From: Paragordius varius
Lineage: Eukaryota > Nematomorpha
Reading direction: 5' to 3'
DNA length: 43,264 nt
Assembly: GCA_964247055.1 (NCBI GenBank)
Contig: CAXTSY010000005.1
Span: 1 to 43,264, forward strand
Both the position numbers and the translations under genes were made by a program. Positions 1 through 10,420 of the stretch are shown piece after piece. The number at the start of each line of letters is the position of its first letter. The first letter of the stretch is position 1. The notes beneath the pieces were generated by a model. The model saw nothing but the letters and a program-made list of their open reading frames with translations, was not told the origin of the DNA and made no database searches.

Positions 1-105
1 TTTTATTTTATTTTATTTTATTTTTATTTTATTTAATTTTATTTTATTTTATTTTATTTTATTTTATTTTAATTTATTTTATTTTATTTTATTTTATTTT
101 ATTTT

Positions 106-123
106 ATATAAATATAGTTATAT
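106..123 (+). repeat. 18-bp near-palindromic AT island (first of about 135 copies)
   Basis: ATATAAATATAGTTATAT is an imperfect palindrome: arms ATATAA and TTATAT pair, the centre TATA is self-complementary, and only positions 7 and 12 (A against G) break the symmetry. It contains TATAAATA, which fits the TATA-box consensus, but nothing downstream looks transcribed. Other starts include 326, 650, 999, 1141, 1319, 1904, 2437, 3465, 4134, 5306, 6086, 7206, 8198, 11067, 14201, 14403, 15074, 15628, 16083, 16647, 17092, 18135, 18685, 19240, 20211, 20654, 22405, 22607, 23263, 23817, 24411, 25444, 25994, 26539, 27405, 27758, 28937, 29234, 29641, 30875, 31206, 31627, 32317, 32891, 34091, 34525, 36077, 38471, 39381, 40771 and 41637. 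Slightly altered forms (TTATAAATATAG) start near 9304, 10200, 12113, 13529 and 21753. It is the main source of G on the plus strand. Confidence 0.9.
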
Positions 124-315
124 TTTATTTTATTTTATTTTATTTTATTTTATTTTATTTATATTTATTTTATTTTATTTTATTTTATTTTATTTTATTT
201 TATTTATTTTATTTTATTTTATTTTATTTTATTTTATTTTATTTTATTTTATTTTATTTTATTTTATTTTATTTTATTTTATTTTATTTTATTTTATTTT
301 AATTTATTTTATTTT

Positions 316-640
316 ATATTATTTTATATAAATATAGTTATATTTTATTTTATTTTATTTTTATTTTATTTAGTTTTATTTTATTTTATTTTATTTTCAT
401 TTATTTTTATTTTATTTAATTTTATTTTATTTTATTTTATTTTATTTTATTTTATTTTATTTTATTTTAATTTATTTTATTTTATTTTATTTTATATAAA
501 TAGAGTTATATTTTATTTTATTTTATTTTATTTATATTTATTTTATTTTATTATATTTTATTTTATTTTATTTTATTTTATTTTATTTTATTTTATTTTA
601 TTTTATTTTATTTTATTTTATTTTATTTTAATTTATTTTA
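316..640 (+). repeat. Diverged duplication, copy 1 (partner 1131-1625)
   Basis: From ATATTATTTTATATAAATAT at 316 this stretch matches the one at 1131 with a constant offset of 815: the island (326/1141), a TTTAGTTTTA word and a rare TTTTCATTTA (C at 398/1213). The offset then grows by pentamer steps (820, 825). At the TAGAG variant island (494/1515) it jumps to 1021, because the second copy carries about 196 extra bases including one more island at 1319. Shared rare C and TAGAG variants make common descent much likelier than chance. Confidence 0.8.
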
Positions 641-1130
641 TTTTATTTTATATAAATATAGTTATATTTTATTTTATTTAATTTTATTTTATTTTATTTT
701 ATATTAATATAGTTTTATTTTATTTTATTTTATTTTATTTTATTTTATTTTATTTTATTTTATATTATTTTTATTTAATTTTAATTTATTTAATTTTATT
801 TTATTTTATTTTATTTTATTTTATTTTATTTTATTTTATTTTATTTTATTTTATTTTATTTTATTTTATTTTATTTTATTTTATTTTATTTTATTTTATT
901 TTATATTATTTTATTTTATTTTATTTTATTTTATTTTATTTTATTTTTATTTTATTTTATTTAATTTTAATTTATTTTATTTTATTTTATTTTATTTTAT
1001 ATAAATATAGTTATATTTTATTTTATTTAATTTTATTTTATTTTATTTTATTTTATTTTATTTTATTTTATTTTATTTTATTTTATTTTATTTTATTTTA
1101 TTTTATTTTATTTTATTTTATTTTATTTTT

Positions 1131-1625
1131 ATATTATTTTATATAAATATAGTTATATTTTATTTTATTTTATTTTTATTTTATTTAGTTTTATTTTATT
1201 TTATTTTATTTTCATTTATTTTTATTTTATTTAATTTTATTTTATTTTATTTTATTTTATTTTATTTTATTTTATTTTATTTTATTTTAATTTATTTTAT
1301 TTTATTTTATTTTATTTTATATAAATATAGTTATATTTTATTTTATTTTATTTTATTTATTTTTATTTTATTTTATTATATTTTATTTTATTTTATTTAT
1401 TTTTTATTTTATTTTATTTTATTTTATTTTATTATATTTTATTTTATTTTATTTTATTTTATTTTATTTTATTTTTATTTTATTTATTTATTTTATTTTA
1501 TTTTATTTTATTTTATATAAATAGAGTTATATTTTATTTTATTTTATTTTATTTATATTTATTTTATTTTATTATATTTTATTTTATTTTATTTTATTTT
1601 ATTTTATTTTATTTTAATTTATTTT
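1131..1625 (+). repeat. Diverged duplication, copy 2 (partner 316-640)
   Basis: Second copy of the left-block duplication. It shares C at 1213 and the TAGAG island at 1515 with copy 1 (398 and 494). It holds an extra ~196 bp between 1319 and 1515, consisting of one island plus TTTTA and TTTTTA runs. After the shared AATTTA at about 1616 the two copies diverge. Confidence 0.8.
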
Positions 1626-2040
1626 ATTTTATTTTATTTTATTTTATTTTATTTTATTTTATTTTATTTTATTTTATTTTTATATAATTTTAATTTATTT
1701 TATTTTATTTTATTTTATTTTATTTTATTTTATTTTATTTTTATTTTATTTAATGTTAATTTATTTTATTTTATTTTATTTTATTTTATTTTATTTTATT
1801 TTATTTTATTTTATTTTTATTTTATTTAATTTTAATTTATTTTATTTTATTTTATTTTATTTTATTTTATTTTATTTTATTTTATTTTATTTTATTTTAT
1901 TTTATATAAATATAGTTATATTTTATTTTATTTTATTTTATTATATTTTATTTTTATTTAATTTTATTTTATTTAATTTTATTTTATTTATTTTATTTTA
2001 TTTTTATTTTATTTAATTTTATTTTATTATATTTTATTTT

Positions 2041-2070
2041 ATATTAATTTATTTTTTTTATTTTTTTTTA
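2041..2070 (+). repeat. T8-A-T9 word (first of 15)
   Basis: ATATTAATTTA is followed by eight T, one A, nine T, then normal TTTTA. The T8 tract starts at 2052 here and near 3724, 5515, 6295, 7425, 9548, 12377, 13793, 15293, 18364, 18899, 22002, 23487, 25673 and 26198. It is absent after about 26220 and before 2041, so it marks the extent of the organised core. The spacing between copies (1672, 1791, 780, 1130 bp and so on) tracks the nested duplications. Confidence 0.85.
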
Positions 2071-2845
2071 TTTTATTTTATTTTATTTTATTTTATTTTA
2101 TTTTATTTTATTTTATTTTATTTTATTTTATTTTATTTTATTTTATTTTATTTTTATTTTATTTAATTTTAATTTATTTTATTTTATTTTATTTTATTTT
2201 ATTTTATATTAATTTATTTTATTTTATTTTATTTTATTTTATTTTATTTTATTTTATTTTATTTTATTTTTATTTTATTTTATTTTATTTTATTTTATTT
2301 TATTTTATTTTATTTTATTTTATTTTATTTTATTTTATTTTATTTTATTTTATTTTATTTTATTTTATTTTATTTTATTTTATTTTATTTTATTTTATTT
2401 TATTTTATTTTATTTTATTTTATTTTATTTTATTTTATATAAATATAGTTATATTTTATTTTATTTAATTTTATTTTATTTTATTTTATTTTATTTTATT
2501 TTATTTTATTTTGTTTTATTTTATTTAATTTTATTTTATTTTATTTTATTTTATTTTATTATATTTTAATTTATTTTTATTTTATTTAATTTTAGTTTAT
2601 TTTATTTTATTTTATTTTTTTATTTTATTTTATTTTATTTTATTTTATTTTATTTTATTTTATTTTATTTTATTTTATTTTATTTTATTTTATTTTATTT
2701 TATTTAATTTTAGTTTATTTTATAATATATAAATATAGTTATATTTTATTTAATTTTAGTTTATTTTATTTTATTTTTTTATTTTATTTTATTTTATTTT
2801 ATTTTATTTTATTTTATTTTATTTTATTTTAATTTATTTTATTTT

Positions 2846-2914
2846 ATATAAATATAGTTATATTTTATTTTATTTAATTTTAGTTTATTTTATAATATAT
2901 AAATATAGTTATAT
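2846..2914 (+). repeat. Island doublet, 51-bp spacing (representative)
   Basis: Two 18-bp islands start 51 bases apart (2846 and 2897), separated by TTTTATTTAATTTTAGTTTA and a TATAAT lead-in. The 51-bp spacing recurs at 4478/4529, 8557/8608, 11396/11447, 15873/15924, 16477/16528, 16897/16948, 17521/17572, 18997/19048, 19654/19705, 24196/24247, 24830/24881, 26296/26347, 28043/28094, 38748/38799, 39952/40003 and 41270/41321. Close variants of 49-52 bp lie at 28361/28411, 30450/30502, 40157/40207, 41813/41862 and 42270/42320. The linker has two forms of equal length, one with AGTTT plus TATAAT and one of plain TTTTA. The core copies probably share one ancestor; the function, if any, is unknown. 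Confidence 0.85.
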
Positions 2915-3300
2915 TTTATTTAATTTTAGTTTATTTTATTTTATTTTTTTATTTTATTTTATTTTATTTTATTTTATTTTATTTTATTTTATTTTATTTT
3001 TATTTTATTTAATTTTAATTTATTTTATTTTATTTTATTTTATATTAATTTAATTTATTTTTTATTTTATTTTATTTTATTTTATTTTATTTTATTTTAT
3101 TTTTATTTTATTTAATTTTAATTTATTTTATTTTATTTAATTTTATTTTATTTTATTTTATTTTATTTTATTTTATTTTATTTTATTTTATTTTATTTTA
3201 TTTTATTTTATTTTATTTTATTTTATTTTATTTAATTTTATTTTATTTTATTTTATTTTATTTTATTTTATTATATTTTAATTTATTTTTATTTTATTTA

Positions 3301-3345
3301 ATTTTAGTTTATTTTATTTTATTCTATTTTATTTTTTTATTTTAT
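3301..3345 (+). repeat. AGTTT block with TTCTA marker (first of a family)
   Basis: A block of TATATTTTAATTTATTTTTA, TTTAATTTTAGTTTA and TTTTTTTATTTTA recurs throughout the core and the right part. In a subset one T is replaced by C, giving TTCTATTTTATTTTTTTATT. C positions of this subset are 3324, 5185, 5970, 7100, 9159, 10085, 11963, 13399, 14968, 18039, 20115, 20553, 21628, 23157 and 25348. Plain-T versions occur at many other places (for example near 2600, 6620, 7750, 14130, 33930, 38070 and 42800). The C form is confined to the core and is a good subfamily marker. Confidence 0.8.
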
Positions 3346-3713
3346 TTTATTTTTATTTAATTTTAATTTATTTTATTTTATTTTATTTTATTTTATTTTA
3401 TTTTATTTTATTTTATTTTATTTTATTTTATTTTATTTTATTTTATTTTATTTTATTTTATTTTATATAAATATAGTTATATTTTATTTTATTTAATTTT
3501 ATTTTATTTTATTTTATTTTATTTTATTTTATTTTATTTTATTTTATTTTATTTTATTTTATTTTTATTTAATTTTAATTTATTTTATTTTATTTTATTT
3601 TATTTTATTTTATTTTATTTTATTTTATTTTATTTTATTTTATTTTATATTAATTTATTTTATTTTATTTTATTTTTATTTTATTTAATTTTATTTTATT
3701 ATATTTTATTTTA

Positions 3714-5513
3714 TATTAATTTATTTTTTTTATTTTTTTTTATTTTATTTTATTTTATTTTATTTTATTTTATTTTATTTTATTTTATTTTATTTTATTT
3801 TATTTTATTTTATTTTATTTTATTTTTATTTTATTTAATTTTAATTTATTTTATTTTATTTTATTTTATTTTATTTTATTTTATATTAATTTATTTTATT
3901 TTATTTTATTTTATTTTATTTTATTTTATTTTATTTTTATTTTATTTTATTTTATTTTATTTTATTTTATTTTATTTTATTTTATTTTATTTTATTTTAT
4001 TTTATTTTATTTTATTTTATTTTATTTTATTTTATTTTATTTTATTTTATTTTATTTTATTTTATTTTATTTTATTTTATTTTATTTTATTTTATTTTAT
4101 TTTATTTTATTTTATTTTATTTTATTTTATTTTATATAAATATAGTTATATTTTATTTTATTTTATTTTATTTTATTTTATTTTATTTTATTTTATTTTA
4201 TTTTATTTTATTTTATTTTATTTTATTTTATTTTATTTTATTATATTTTAATTTATTTTTATTTTATTTAATTTTAGTTTATTTTATTTTATTTTATTTT
4301 ATTTTTTTATTTTATTTTATTTTATTTTATTTTATTTTATTTAATTTTAGTTTATTTTATAATATATAAATATAGTTATATTTTATTTAATTTTAGTTTA
4401 TTTTATTTTATTTTTTTATTTTATTTTATTTTATTTTATTTTATTTTATTTTATTTTATTTTAATTTATTTTATTTTATATAAATATAGTTATATTTTAT
4501 TTTATTTAATTTTATTTTATTTTATTTTATATAAATATAGTTATATTTTATTTTATTTTATTTTATTTTATTTTATTTTATTTTATTTTATTTTATTTTA
4601 TTTTATTTTATTTTATTTTATTTTTATATAATTTTAATTTATTTTATTTTATTTTATTTTATTTTATTTTATTTTATTTTATTTTATTTTTATTTTAATT
4701 AATTTTAATTTATTTTATTTTATTTTATTTTATTTTATTTTATTTTATTTTATTTTATTTTATTTTATTTTATTTTATTTTATTTTATTTTATTTTATTT
4801 TATTTTATTTTATTTTATTTTATTTTATTTTATTTTATTTTATTTTATTTTTATTTTATTTAATTTTAATTTATTTTATTTTATTTTATTTTATATTAAT
4901 TTAATTTATTTTTTATTTTATTTTATTTTATTTTATTTTATTTTATTTTTATTTTATTTAATTTTAATTTATTTTATTTTATTTAATTTTATTTTATTTT
5001 ATTTTATTTTATTTTATTTTATTTTATTTTATTTTATTTTATTTTATTTAATTTTATTTTATTTTATTTTATTTTATTTTATTTTATTTTATTTTATTTT
5101 ATTTTATTTTATTTTATTATATTTTAATTTATTATATTTTAATTTATTTTTATTTTATTTAATTTTAGTTTATTTTATTTTATTCTATTTTATTTTTTTA
5201 TTTTATTTTATTTTTATTTAATTTTAATTTATTTTATTTTATTTTATTTTATTTTATTTTATTTTATTTTATTTTATTTTATTTTATTTTATTTTATTTT
5301 ATTTTATATAAATATAGTTATATTTTATTTTATTTTATTTTATTTTATTTTATTTTATTTTATTTTATTTTATTTTTATTTAATTTTAATTTATTTTATT
5401 TTATTTTATTTTATTTTATTTTATTTTATTTTATATTAATTTATTTTATTTTATTTTATTTTATTTTTATTTTATTTAATTTTATTTTATTATATTTTAT
5501 TTTATATTAATTT
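3714..5513 (+). repeat. Core higher-order unit, copy A2
   Basis: It repeats the word order of 2041-3713: T8-A-T9 (3724), a long pure run (3936-4133, the longest in the window at about 198 bp), islands 4134, 4364, 4478 and 4529, ATATTAATTTAATTTATTTT (about 4893), TTCTA (5185) and island 5306. It is about 120 bp longer than A1, mostly from different numbers of TTTTA copies and an added TATAATTTTAATTTA word near 4625. Confidence 0.75.
3936..4133 (+). repeat. Longest pure TTTTA run
   Basis: About 198 bp of perfect TTTTA (near 39 copies) lies between a TTTTTA slip at about 3935 and the island at 4134. Other long pure runs are 2268-2436, 8031-8197, 10905-11066, 28662-28820, 31982-32122, 36132-36280 and 38085-38228. 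They typically end at an island or begin after a T5-T7 slip. Confidence 0.8.
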
Positions 5514-5660
5514 ATTTTTTTTATTTTTTTTTATTTTATTTTATTTTATTTTATTTAATTTTATTTTATTTTATTTTATTTTATTTTATTTTATTTTATT
5601 TTATTTTATTTTATTTTATTTTATTTTATTTTATTTTATTTTATTTTATTTTATTTTATT
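4881..5660 (+). repeat. 780-bp tandem duplication, copy 1
   Basis: It matches 5661-6440 with offset 780 over ATATTAATTTAATTTATTTT, TTCTA (C 5185/5970), island (5306/6086) and T8-A-T9 (5515/6295). Only the middle is shifted to offset 785, a one-pentamer difference. The 240 bases compared from 5341 are identical to those from 6121. This is the youngest-looking duplication in the window. Confidence 0.88.
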
Positions 5661-6440
5661 TTATTTTATTTTATATTAATTTAATTTATTTTTTATTTTA
5701 TTTTATTTTATTTTATTTTATTTTATTTTTATTTTATTTAATTTTAATTTATTTTATTTTATTTAATTTTATTTTATTTTATTTTATTTTATTTTATTTT
5801 ATTTTATTTTATTTTATTTTATTTTATTTAATTTTATTTTATTTTATTTTATTTTATTTTATTTTATTTTATTTTATTTTATTTTATTTTATTTTATTTT
5901 ATTATATTTTAATTTATTATATTTTAATTTATTTTTATTTTATTTAATTTTAGTTTATTTTATTTTATTCTATTTTATTTTTTTATTTTATTTTATTTTT
6001 ATTTAATTTTAATTTATTTTATTTTATTTTATTTTATTTTATTTTATTTTATTTTATTTTATTTTATTTTATTTTATTTTATTTTATATAAATATAGTTA
6101 TATTTTATTTTATTTTATTTTATTTTATTTTATTTTATTTTATTTTATTTTATTTTTATTTAATTTTAATTTATTTTATTTTATTTTATTTTATTTTATT
6201 TTATTTTATTTTATATTAATTTATTTTATTTTATTTTATTTTATTTTTATTTTATTTAATTTTATTTTATTATATTTTATTTTATATTAATTTATTTTTT
6301 TTATTTTTTTTTATTTTATTTTATTTTATTTTATTTAATTTTATTTTATTTTATTTTATTTTATTTTATTTTATTTTATTTTATTTTATTTTATTTTATT
6401 TTATTTTATTTTATTTTATTTTATTTTATTTTATTTTATT
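5661..6440 (+). repeat. 780-bp tandem duplication, copy 2
   Basis: Direct tandem partner of 4881-5660. Both copies carry a doubled TATATTTTAATTTA element just before the AGTTT block (about 5117/5132 and 5902/5917), a feature I did not see elsewhere. Exact junctions fall inside pure TTTTA and cannot be fixed. Confidence 0.88.
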
Positions 6441-6702
6441 TTATTTTATTTTATTTTATTTTATTTTTATTTTATTTAATTTTAATTTATTTTATTTTAT
6501 ATTATTTTATTTTATTTTATATTAATTTATTTTATTTTATTTTATTTTATTTTATTTTATTTTATTTTATTTTATTTTATTTTATTATATTTTAATTTAT
6601 TTTTATTTTATTTAATTTTAGTTTATTTTATTTTATTTTATTTTATTTTTTTATTTTATTTTATTTTATTTTATTTTATTTTATTTTAATTTATTTTATT
6701 TT

Positions 6703-6766
6703 ATATAAATATAGTTATATTTTATTTTATTTTATTTTATTTTATTTTATATAAATATAGTTATTT
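6703..6766 (+). repeat. Island doublet, 46-bp spacing (representative)
   Basis: Islands at 6703 and 6749 are 46 bases apart, one pentamer shorter than the common 51-bp form. The second island is truncated: GTTATTTATT replaces GTTATATTTT. The same arrangement is at 7828/7874, 10702/10748, 12790/12836 and 21019/21065. All five share the truncated second island, so they are descendants of one unit. Confidence 0.85.
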
Positions 6767-6890
6767 ATTTTATTTAATTTTATTTTATTTAATTTTATTT
6801 TATTTTATTTTATTTTATTTTATATTAATTTATTTTATTTTTATTTTATTTAATTTTAATTTATTTTATTATATTTTATTTTATATTAAT

Positions 6891-6915
6891 TTATTTTTCT
6901 TTATTTTTTTTTATT
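6891..6915 (+). repeat. TTTTTCTTTA word, C-bearing relative of the T8-A-T9 word
   Basis: After ATATTAATTTA, the T8 tract is replaced by TTTTTCTTTA, with C at 6899, usually followed by nine T. Further copies have C at 8024, 10898, 12991, 14354, 14561, 21220, 22558 and 22765. In the copies at 8024 and 10898 the following T9 tract is missing, a shared loss that groups those two. One T-to-C change in an ancestral unit, then spread by duplication, explains the pattern. Confidence 0.8.
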
Positions 6916-7560
6916 TTATTTTATTTTATTTTATTTTATTTTATTTTATTTTATTTTATTTTATTTTATTTTTATTTTATTTAATTTTAATTTATTTTAT
7001 TTTATTTTATTTTATATTAATTTAATTTATTTTTTATTTTATTTTATTTTATTTTATTTTATTTTTATTTTATTTAATTTTCGTTTATTTTATTTTATTC
7101 TATTTTATTTTTTTATTTTATTTTATTTTTATTTAATTTTAATTTATTTTATTTTATTTTATTTTATTTTATTTTATTTTATTTTATTTTATTTTATTTT
7201 ATTTTATATAAATATAGTTATATTTTATTTTATTTAATTTTATTTTATTTTATTTTATTTTATTTTATTTTATTTTTATTTAATTTTAATTTATTTTATT
7301 TTATTTTATTTTATTTTATTTTATTTTATTTTATTTTATTTTATATTAATTTATTTTATTTTATTTTATTTTATTTTTATTTTATTTAATTTTATTTTAT
7401 TATATTTTATTTTATATTAATTTATTTTTTTTATTTTTTTTTATTTTATTTTATTTTATTTTATTTAATTTTATTTTATTTTATTTTATTTTATTTTATT
7501 TTATTTTATTTTATTTTATTTTATTTTATTTTATTTTATTTTATTTTATTTTATTTTATT

Positions 7561-9760
7561 TTATTTTATTTTTATTTTATTTAATTTTAATTTATTTTAT
7601 TTTATATTATTTTATTTTATTTTATATTAATTTATTTTATTTTATTTTATTTTATTTTATTTTATTTTATTTTATTTTATTTTATTTTATTTTATTTTAT
7701 TTTATTTTATTTTATTATATTTTAATTTATTTTTATTTTATTTAATTTTAGTTTATTTTATTTTATTTTATTTTATTTTTTTATTTTATTTTATTTTATT
7801 TTATTTTATTTTAATTTATTTTATTTTATATAAATATAGTTATATTTTATTTTATTTTATTTTATTTTATTTTATATAAATATAGTTATTTATTTTATTT
7901 AATTTTATTTTATTTAATTTTATTTTATTTTATTTTATTTTATTTTATATTAATTTATTTTATTTTTATTTTATTTAATTTTAATTTATTTTATTATATT
8001 TTATTTTATATTAATTTATTTTTCTTTATTTTATTTTATTTTATTTTATTTTATTTTATTTTATTTTATTTTATTTTATTTTATTTTATTTTATTTTATT
8101 TTATTTTATTTTATTTTATTTTATTTTATTTTATTTTATTTTATTTTATTTTATTTTATTTTATTTTATTTTATTTTATTTTATTTTATTTTATTTTATA
8201 TAAATATAGTTATATTTTATTTTATTTTATTTTATTTTATTTTATTTTATTTTATTTTATTTAATTTTATTTTATTTTATTTTATTTTATTTTATTTTAT
8301 TTTATTTTATTATATTTTAATTTATTTTTATTTTATTTAATTTTAGTTTATTTTATTTTATTTTATTTTTTTATTTTATTTTATTTTATTTTATTTAATT
8401 TTAGTTTATTTTATAATATATAAATATAGTTATATTTTATTTAATTTTAGTTTATTTTATTTTATTTTTTTATTTTATTTTATTTTATTTTATTTTATTT
8501 TATTTTATTTTATTTTATTTTATTTTATTTTATTTTATTTTAATTTATTTTATTTTATATAAATATAGTTATATTTTATTTTATTTAATTTTATTTTATT
8601 TTATTTTATATAAATATAGTTATATTTTATTTTATTTTATTTTATTTTATTTTATTTTATTTTATTTTATTTTATTTTATTTTTATATAATTTTAATTTA
8701 TTTTATTTTATTTTATTTTATTTTATTTTATTTTATTTTATTTTATTTTATTTTTATTTTATTTAATTTTAATTTATTTTATTTTATTTTATTTTATTTT
8801 ATTTTATTTTATTTTATTTTATTTTATTTTATTTTATTTTATTTTATTTTATTTTATTTTATTTTATTTTATTTTATTTTATTTTTATTTTATTTAATTT
8901 TAATTTATTTTATTTTATTTTATTTTATATTAATTTAATTTATTTTTTATTTTATTTTATTTTATTTTATTTTATTTTATTTTTATTTTATTTAATTTTA
9001 ATTTATTTTATTTTATTTTATTTTATTTTATTTTATTTTATTTTATTTTATTTTATTTTATTTTATTTAATTTTATTTTATTTTATTTTATTTTATTTTA
9101 TTTTATTATATTTTAATTTATTTTTATTTTATTTAATTTTAGTTTATTTTATTTTATTCTATTTTATTTTTTTATTTTATTTTATTTTTATTTAATTTTA
9201 ATTTATTTTATTTTATTTTATTTTATTTTATTTTATTTTATTTTATTTTATTTTATTTTATTTTATTTTATTTTATTTTATTTTATTTTATTTTATTTTA
9301 TTTTTATAAATATAGTTATATTTTATTTTATTTAATTTTATTTTATTTTATTTTATTTTATTTTATTTTATTTTATTTTATTTTTATTTAATTTTAATTT
9401 ATTTTATTTTATTTTATTTTATTTTATTTTATTTTATTTTATTTTATTTTATTTTATTTTATTTTATATTAATTTATTTTATTTTATTTTATTTTATTTT
9501 TATTTTATTTAATTTTATTTTATTATATTTTATTTTATATTAATTTATTTTTTTTATTTTTTTTTATTTTATTTTATTTTATTTTATTTAATTTTATTTT
9601 ATTTTATTTTATTTTATTTTATTTTATTTTATTTTATTTTATTTTATTTTATTTTATTTTATTTTATTTTATTTTATTTTTATTTTATTTAATTTTAATT
9701 TATTTTATTTTATATTATTTTATTTTATTTTATATTAATTTATTTTATTTTATTTTATTT
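7561..9760 (+). repeat. 2.2-kb duplication, copy 1 (partner about 10420-12610)
   Basis: Shared order with the partner: TATATTATTTTA (7604/10459), doublet (7828/10702), TTTTTCTTTA without the T9 tract (8024/10898), a long pure run, islands (8198/11067, 8418/11277, 8557/11396, 8608/11447), TATAATTTTAATTTA, TTCTA (9159/11963), the altered island TTTTTATAAATATAG (9304/12113) and T8-A-T9 (9548/12377). Offsets range from 2804 to 2874, as expected if TTTTA runs lost or gained units after duplication. Confidence 0.8.
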
Positions 9761-10420
9761 TATTTTATTTTATTTTATTTTATTTTATTTTATTTTATTT
9801 TATTTTATTTTTATTTTATTTAATTTTAATTTATTTTATTTTATTTTATTTTATATTAATTTAATTTATTTTTTATTTTATTTTATTTTATTTTATTTTA
9901 TTTTATTTTTATTTTATTTAATTTTAATTTATTTTATTTTATTTTATTTTATTTTATTTTATTTTATTTTATTTTATTTTATTTTATTTTATTTTATTTA
10001 ATTTTATTTTATTTTATTTTATTTTATTTTATTATATTTTAATTTATTTTTATTTTATTTAATTTTAGTTTATTTTATTTTATTCTATTTTATTTTTTTA
10101 TTTTATTTTATTTTTATTTAATTTTAATTTATTTTATTTTATTTTATTTTATTTTATTTTATTTTATTTTATTTTATTTTATTTTATTTTATTTTATTTT
10201 TATAAATATAGTTATATTTTATTTTATTTAATTTTATTTTATTTTATTTTATTTTATTTTATTTTATTTTATTTTATTTTATTTTATTTTTATTTAATTT
10301 TAATTTATTTTATTTTATTTTATTTTATTTTATTTTATTTTATTTTATTTTATTTTATTTTATTTTATTTTATTTTATTTTATTTTATTTTATTTTATTT
10401 TATTTTATTTTATTTTATTT
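9761..10420 (+). repeat. Spacer unit between the 2.2-kb copies
   Basis: TTTTA array with ATATTAATTTAATTTATTTT (about 9855), AGTTT block with TTCTA (10085), altered island (10200) and a long pure run to about 10427. It resembles 8930-9400 at an offset of about 925, so it is another partial copy of the same core material and not unrelated sequence. Confidence 0.65.

Larger units (their letters stand above)
1..2040 (+). repeat. Left block: irregular TTTTA array
   Basis: TTTTA runs with islands at 106, 326, 650, 999, 1141, 1319 and 1904, and two variant islands carrying TAGAG at 494 and 1515. It lacks the T8-A-T9 word and the AGTTT block that mark the core starting at 2041. A word made of an island followed by TTATATTTTATTTTTATTTA at about 1904-1975 reappears only right of the core (27405, 29641 and 30875 areas), so this block and the right flank look alike and the core looks like a later amplification between them (inference). 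Confidence 0.8.
2041..3713 (+). repeat. Core higher-order unit, copy A1
   Basis: Ordered words: T8-A-T9 (2052), ATATTAATTTA (about 2206), a long pure TTTTA run (2268-2436), island (2437), AGTTT block (about 2561), islands 2727, 2846 and 2897, ATATTAATTTAATTTATTTT (about 3043), TTCTA (3324), island 3465, then the next T8-A-T9. The same order is repeated from 3714, so this is a ~1.7 kb higher-order unit. There is no coding content. Confidence 0.75.
6441..7560 (+). repeat. Core unit of about 1.1 kb
   Basis: Words in order: TATATTATTTTA (about 6500), AGTTT block, island doublet 6703/6749, TTTTTCTTTA (6899), ATATTAATTTAATTTATTTT (about 7015), a mutated AGTTT block with TCGTTT (7081-7086) and TTCTA (7100), island 7206, T8-A-T9 (7425). 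The next TATATTATTTTA lies about 1.1 kb on (about 7604). The same order, with different spacing, is found at 12566-13970, 13971-15430 and in their distal partners. Confidence 0.75.

Noticed and set aside
106..123. TATAAATA in the islands as promoter TATA boxes
   Set aside because: The match to the TATA consensus is good, but it occurs some 135 times in a pure AT array with no gene or initiator downstream. Composition alone makes such matches likely.
157..167. ATTTATATTTA matches to the budding-yeast origin core consensus (also 530-540, 1551-1561, 30073-30083, 30117-30127 and 35479-35489)
   Set aside because: The 11-base consensus is AT-only and expected by chance in DNA of this composition. 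Nothing shows the organism uses such origins.
1753..2016. An 87-codon open reading frame on the plus strand, rich in Phe, Ile, Leu and Tyr
   Set aside because: It is the TTTTA repeat read through. It begins at a chance ATG made by one T-to-G change in TAATGTTAAT and ends at the next TTTAA word. The residue cycle Phe-Tyr-Phe-Ile-Leu is just the 15-base codon period of TTTTA. There is no domain and no plausible coding signal.
2052..2069. T8 and T9 tracts as transcription terminators
   Set aside because: Poly-T tracts end RNA polymerase III transcripts, but there is no tRNA-like or box A/B sequence upstream, and T tracts are everywhere in this array.
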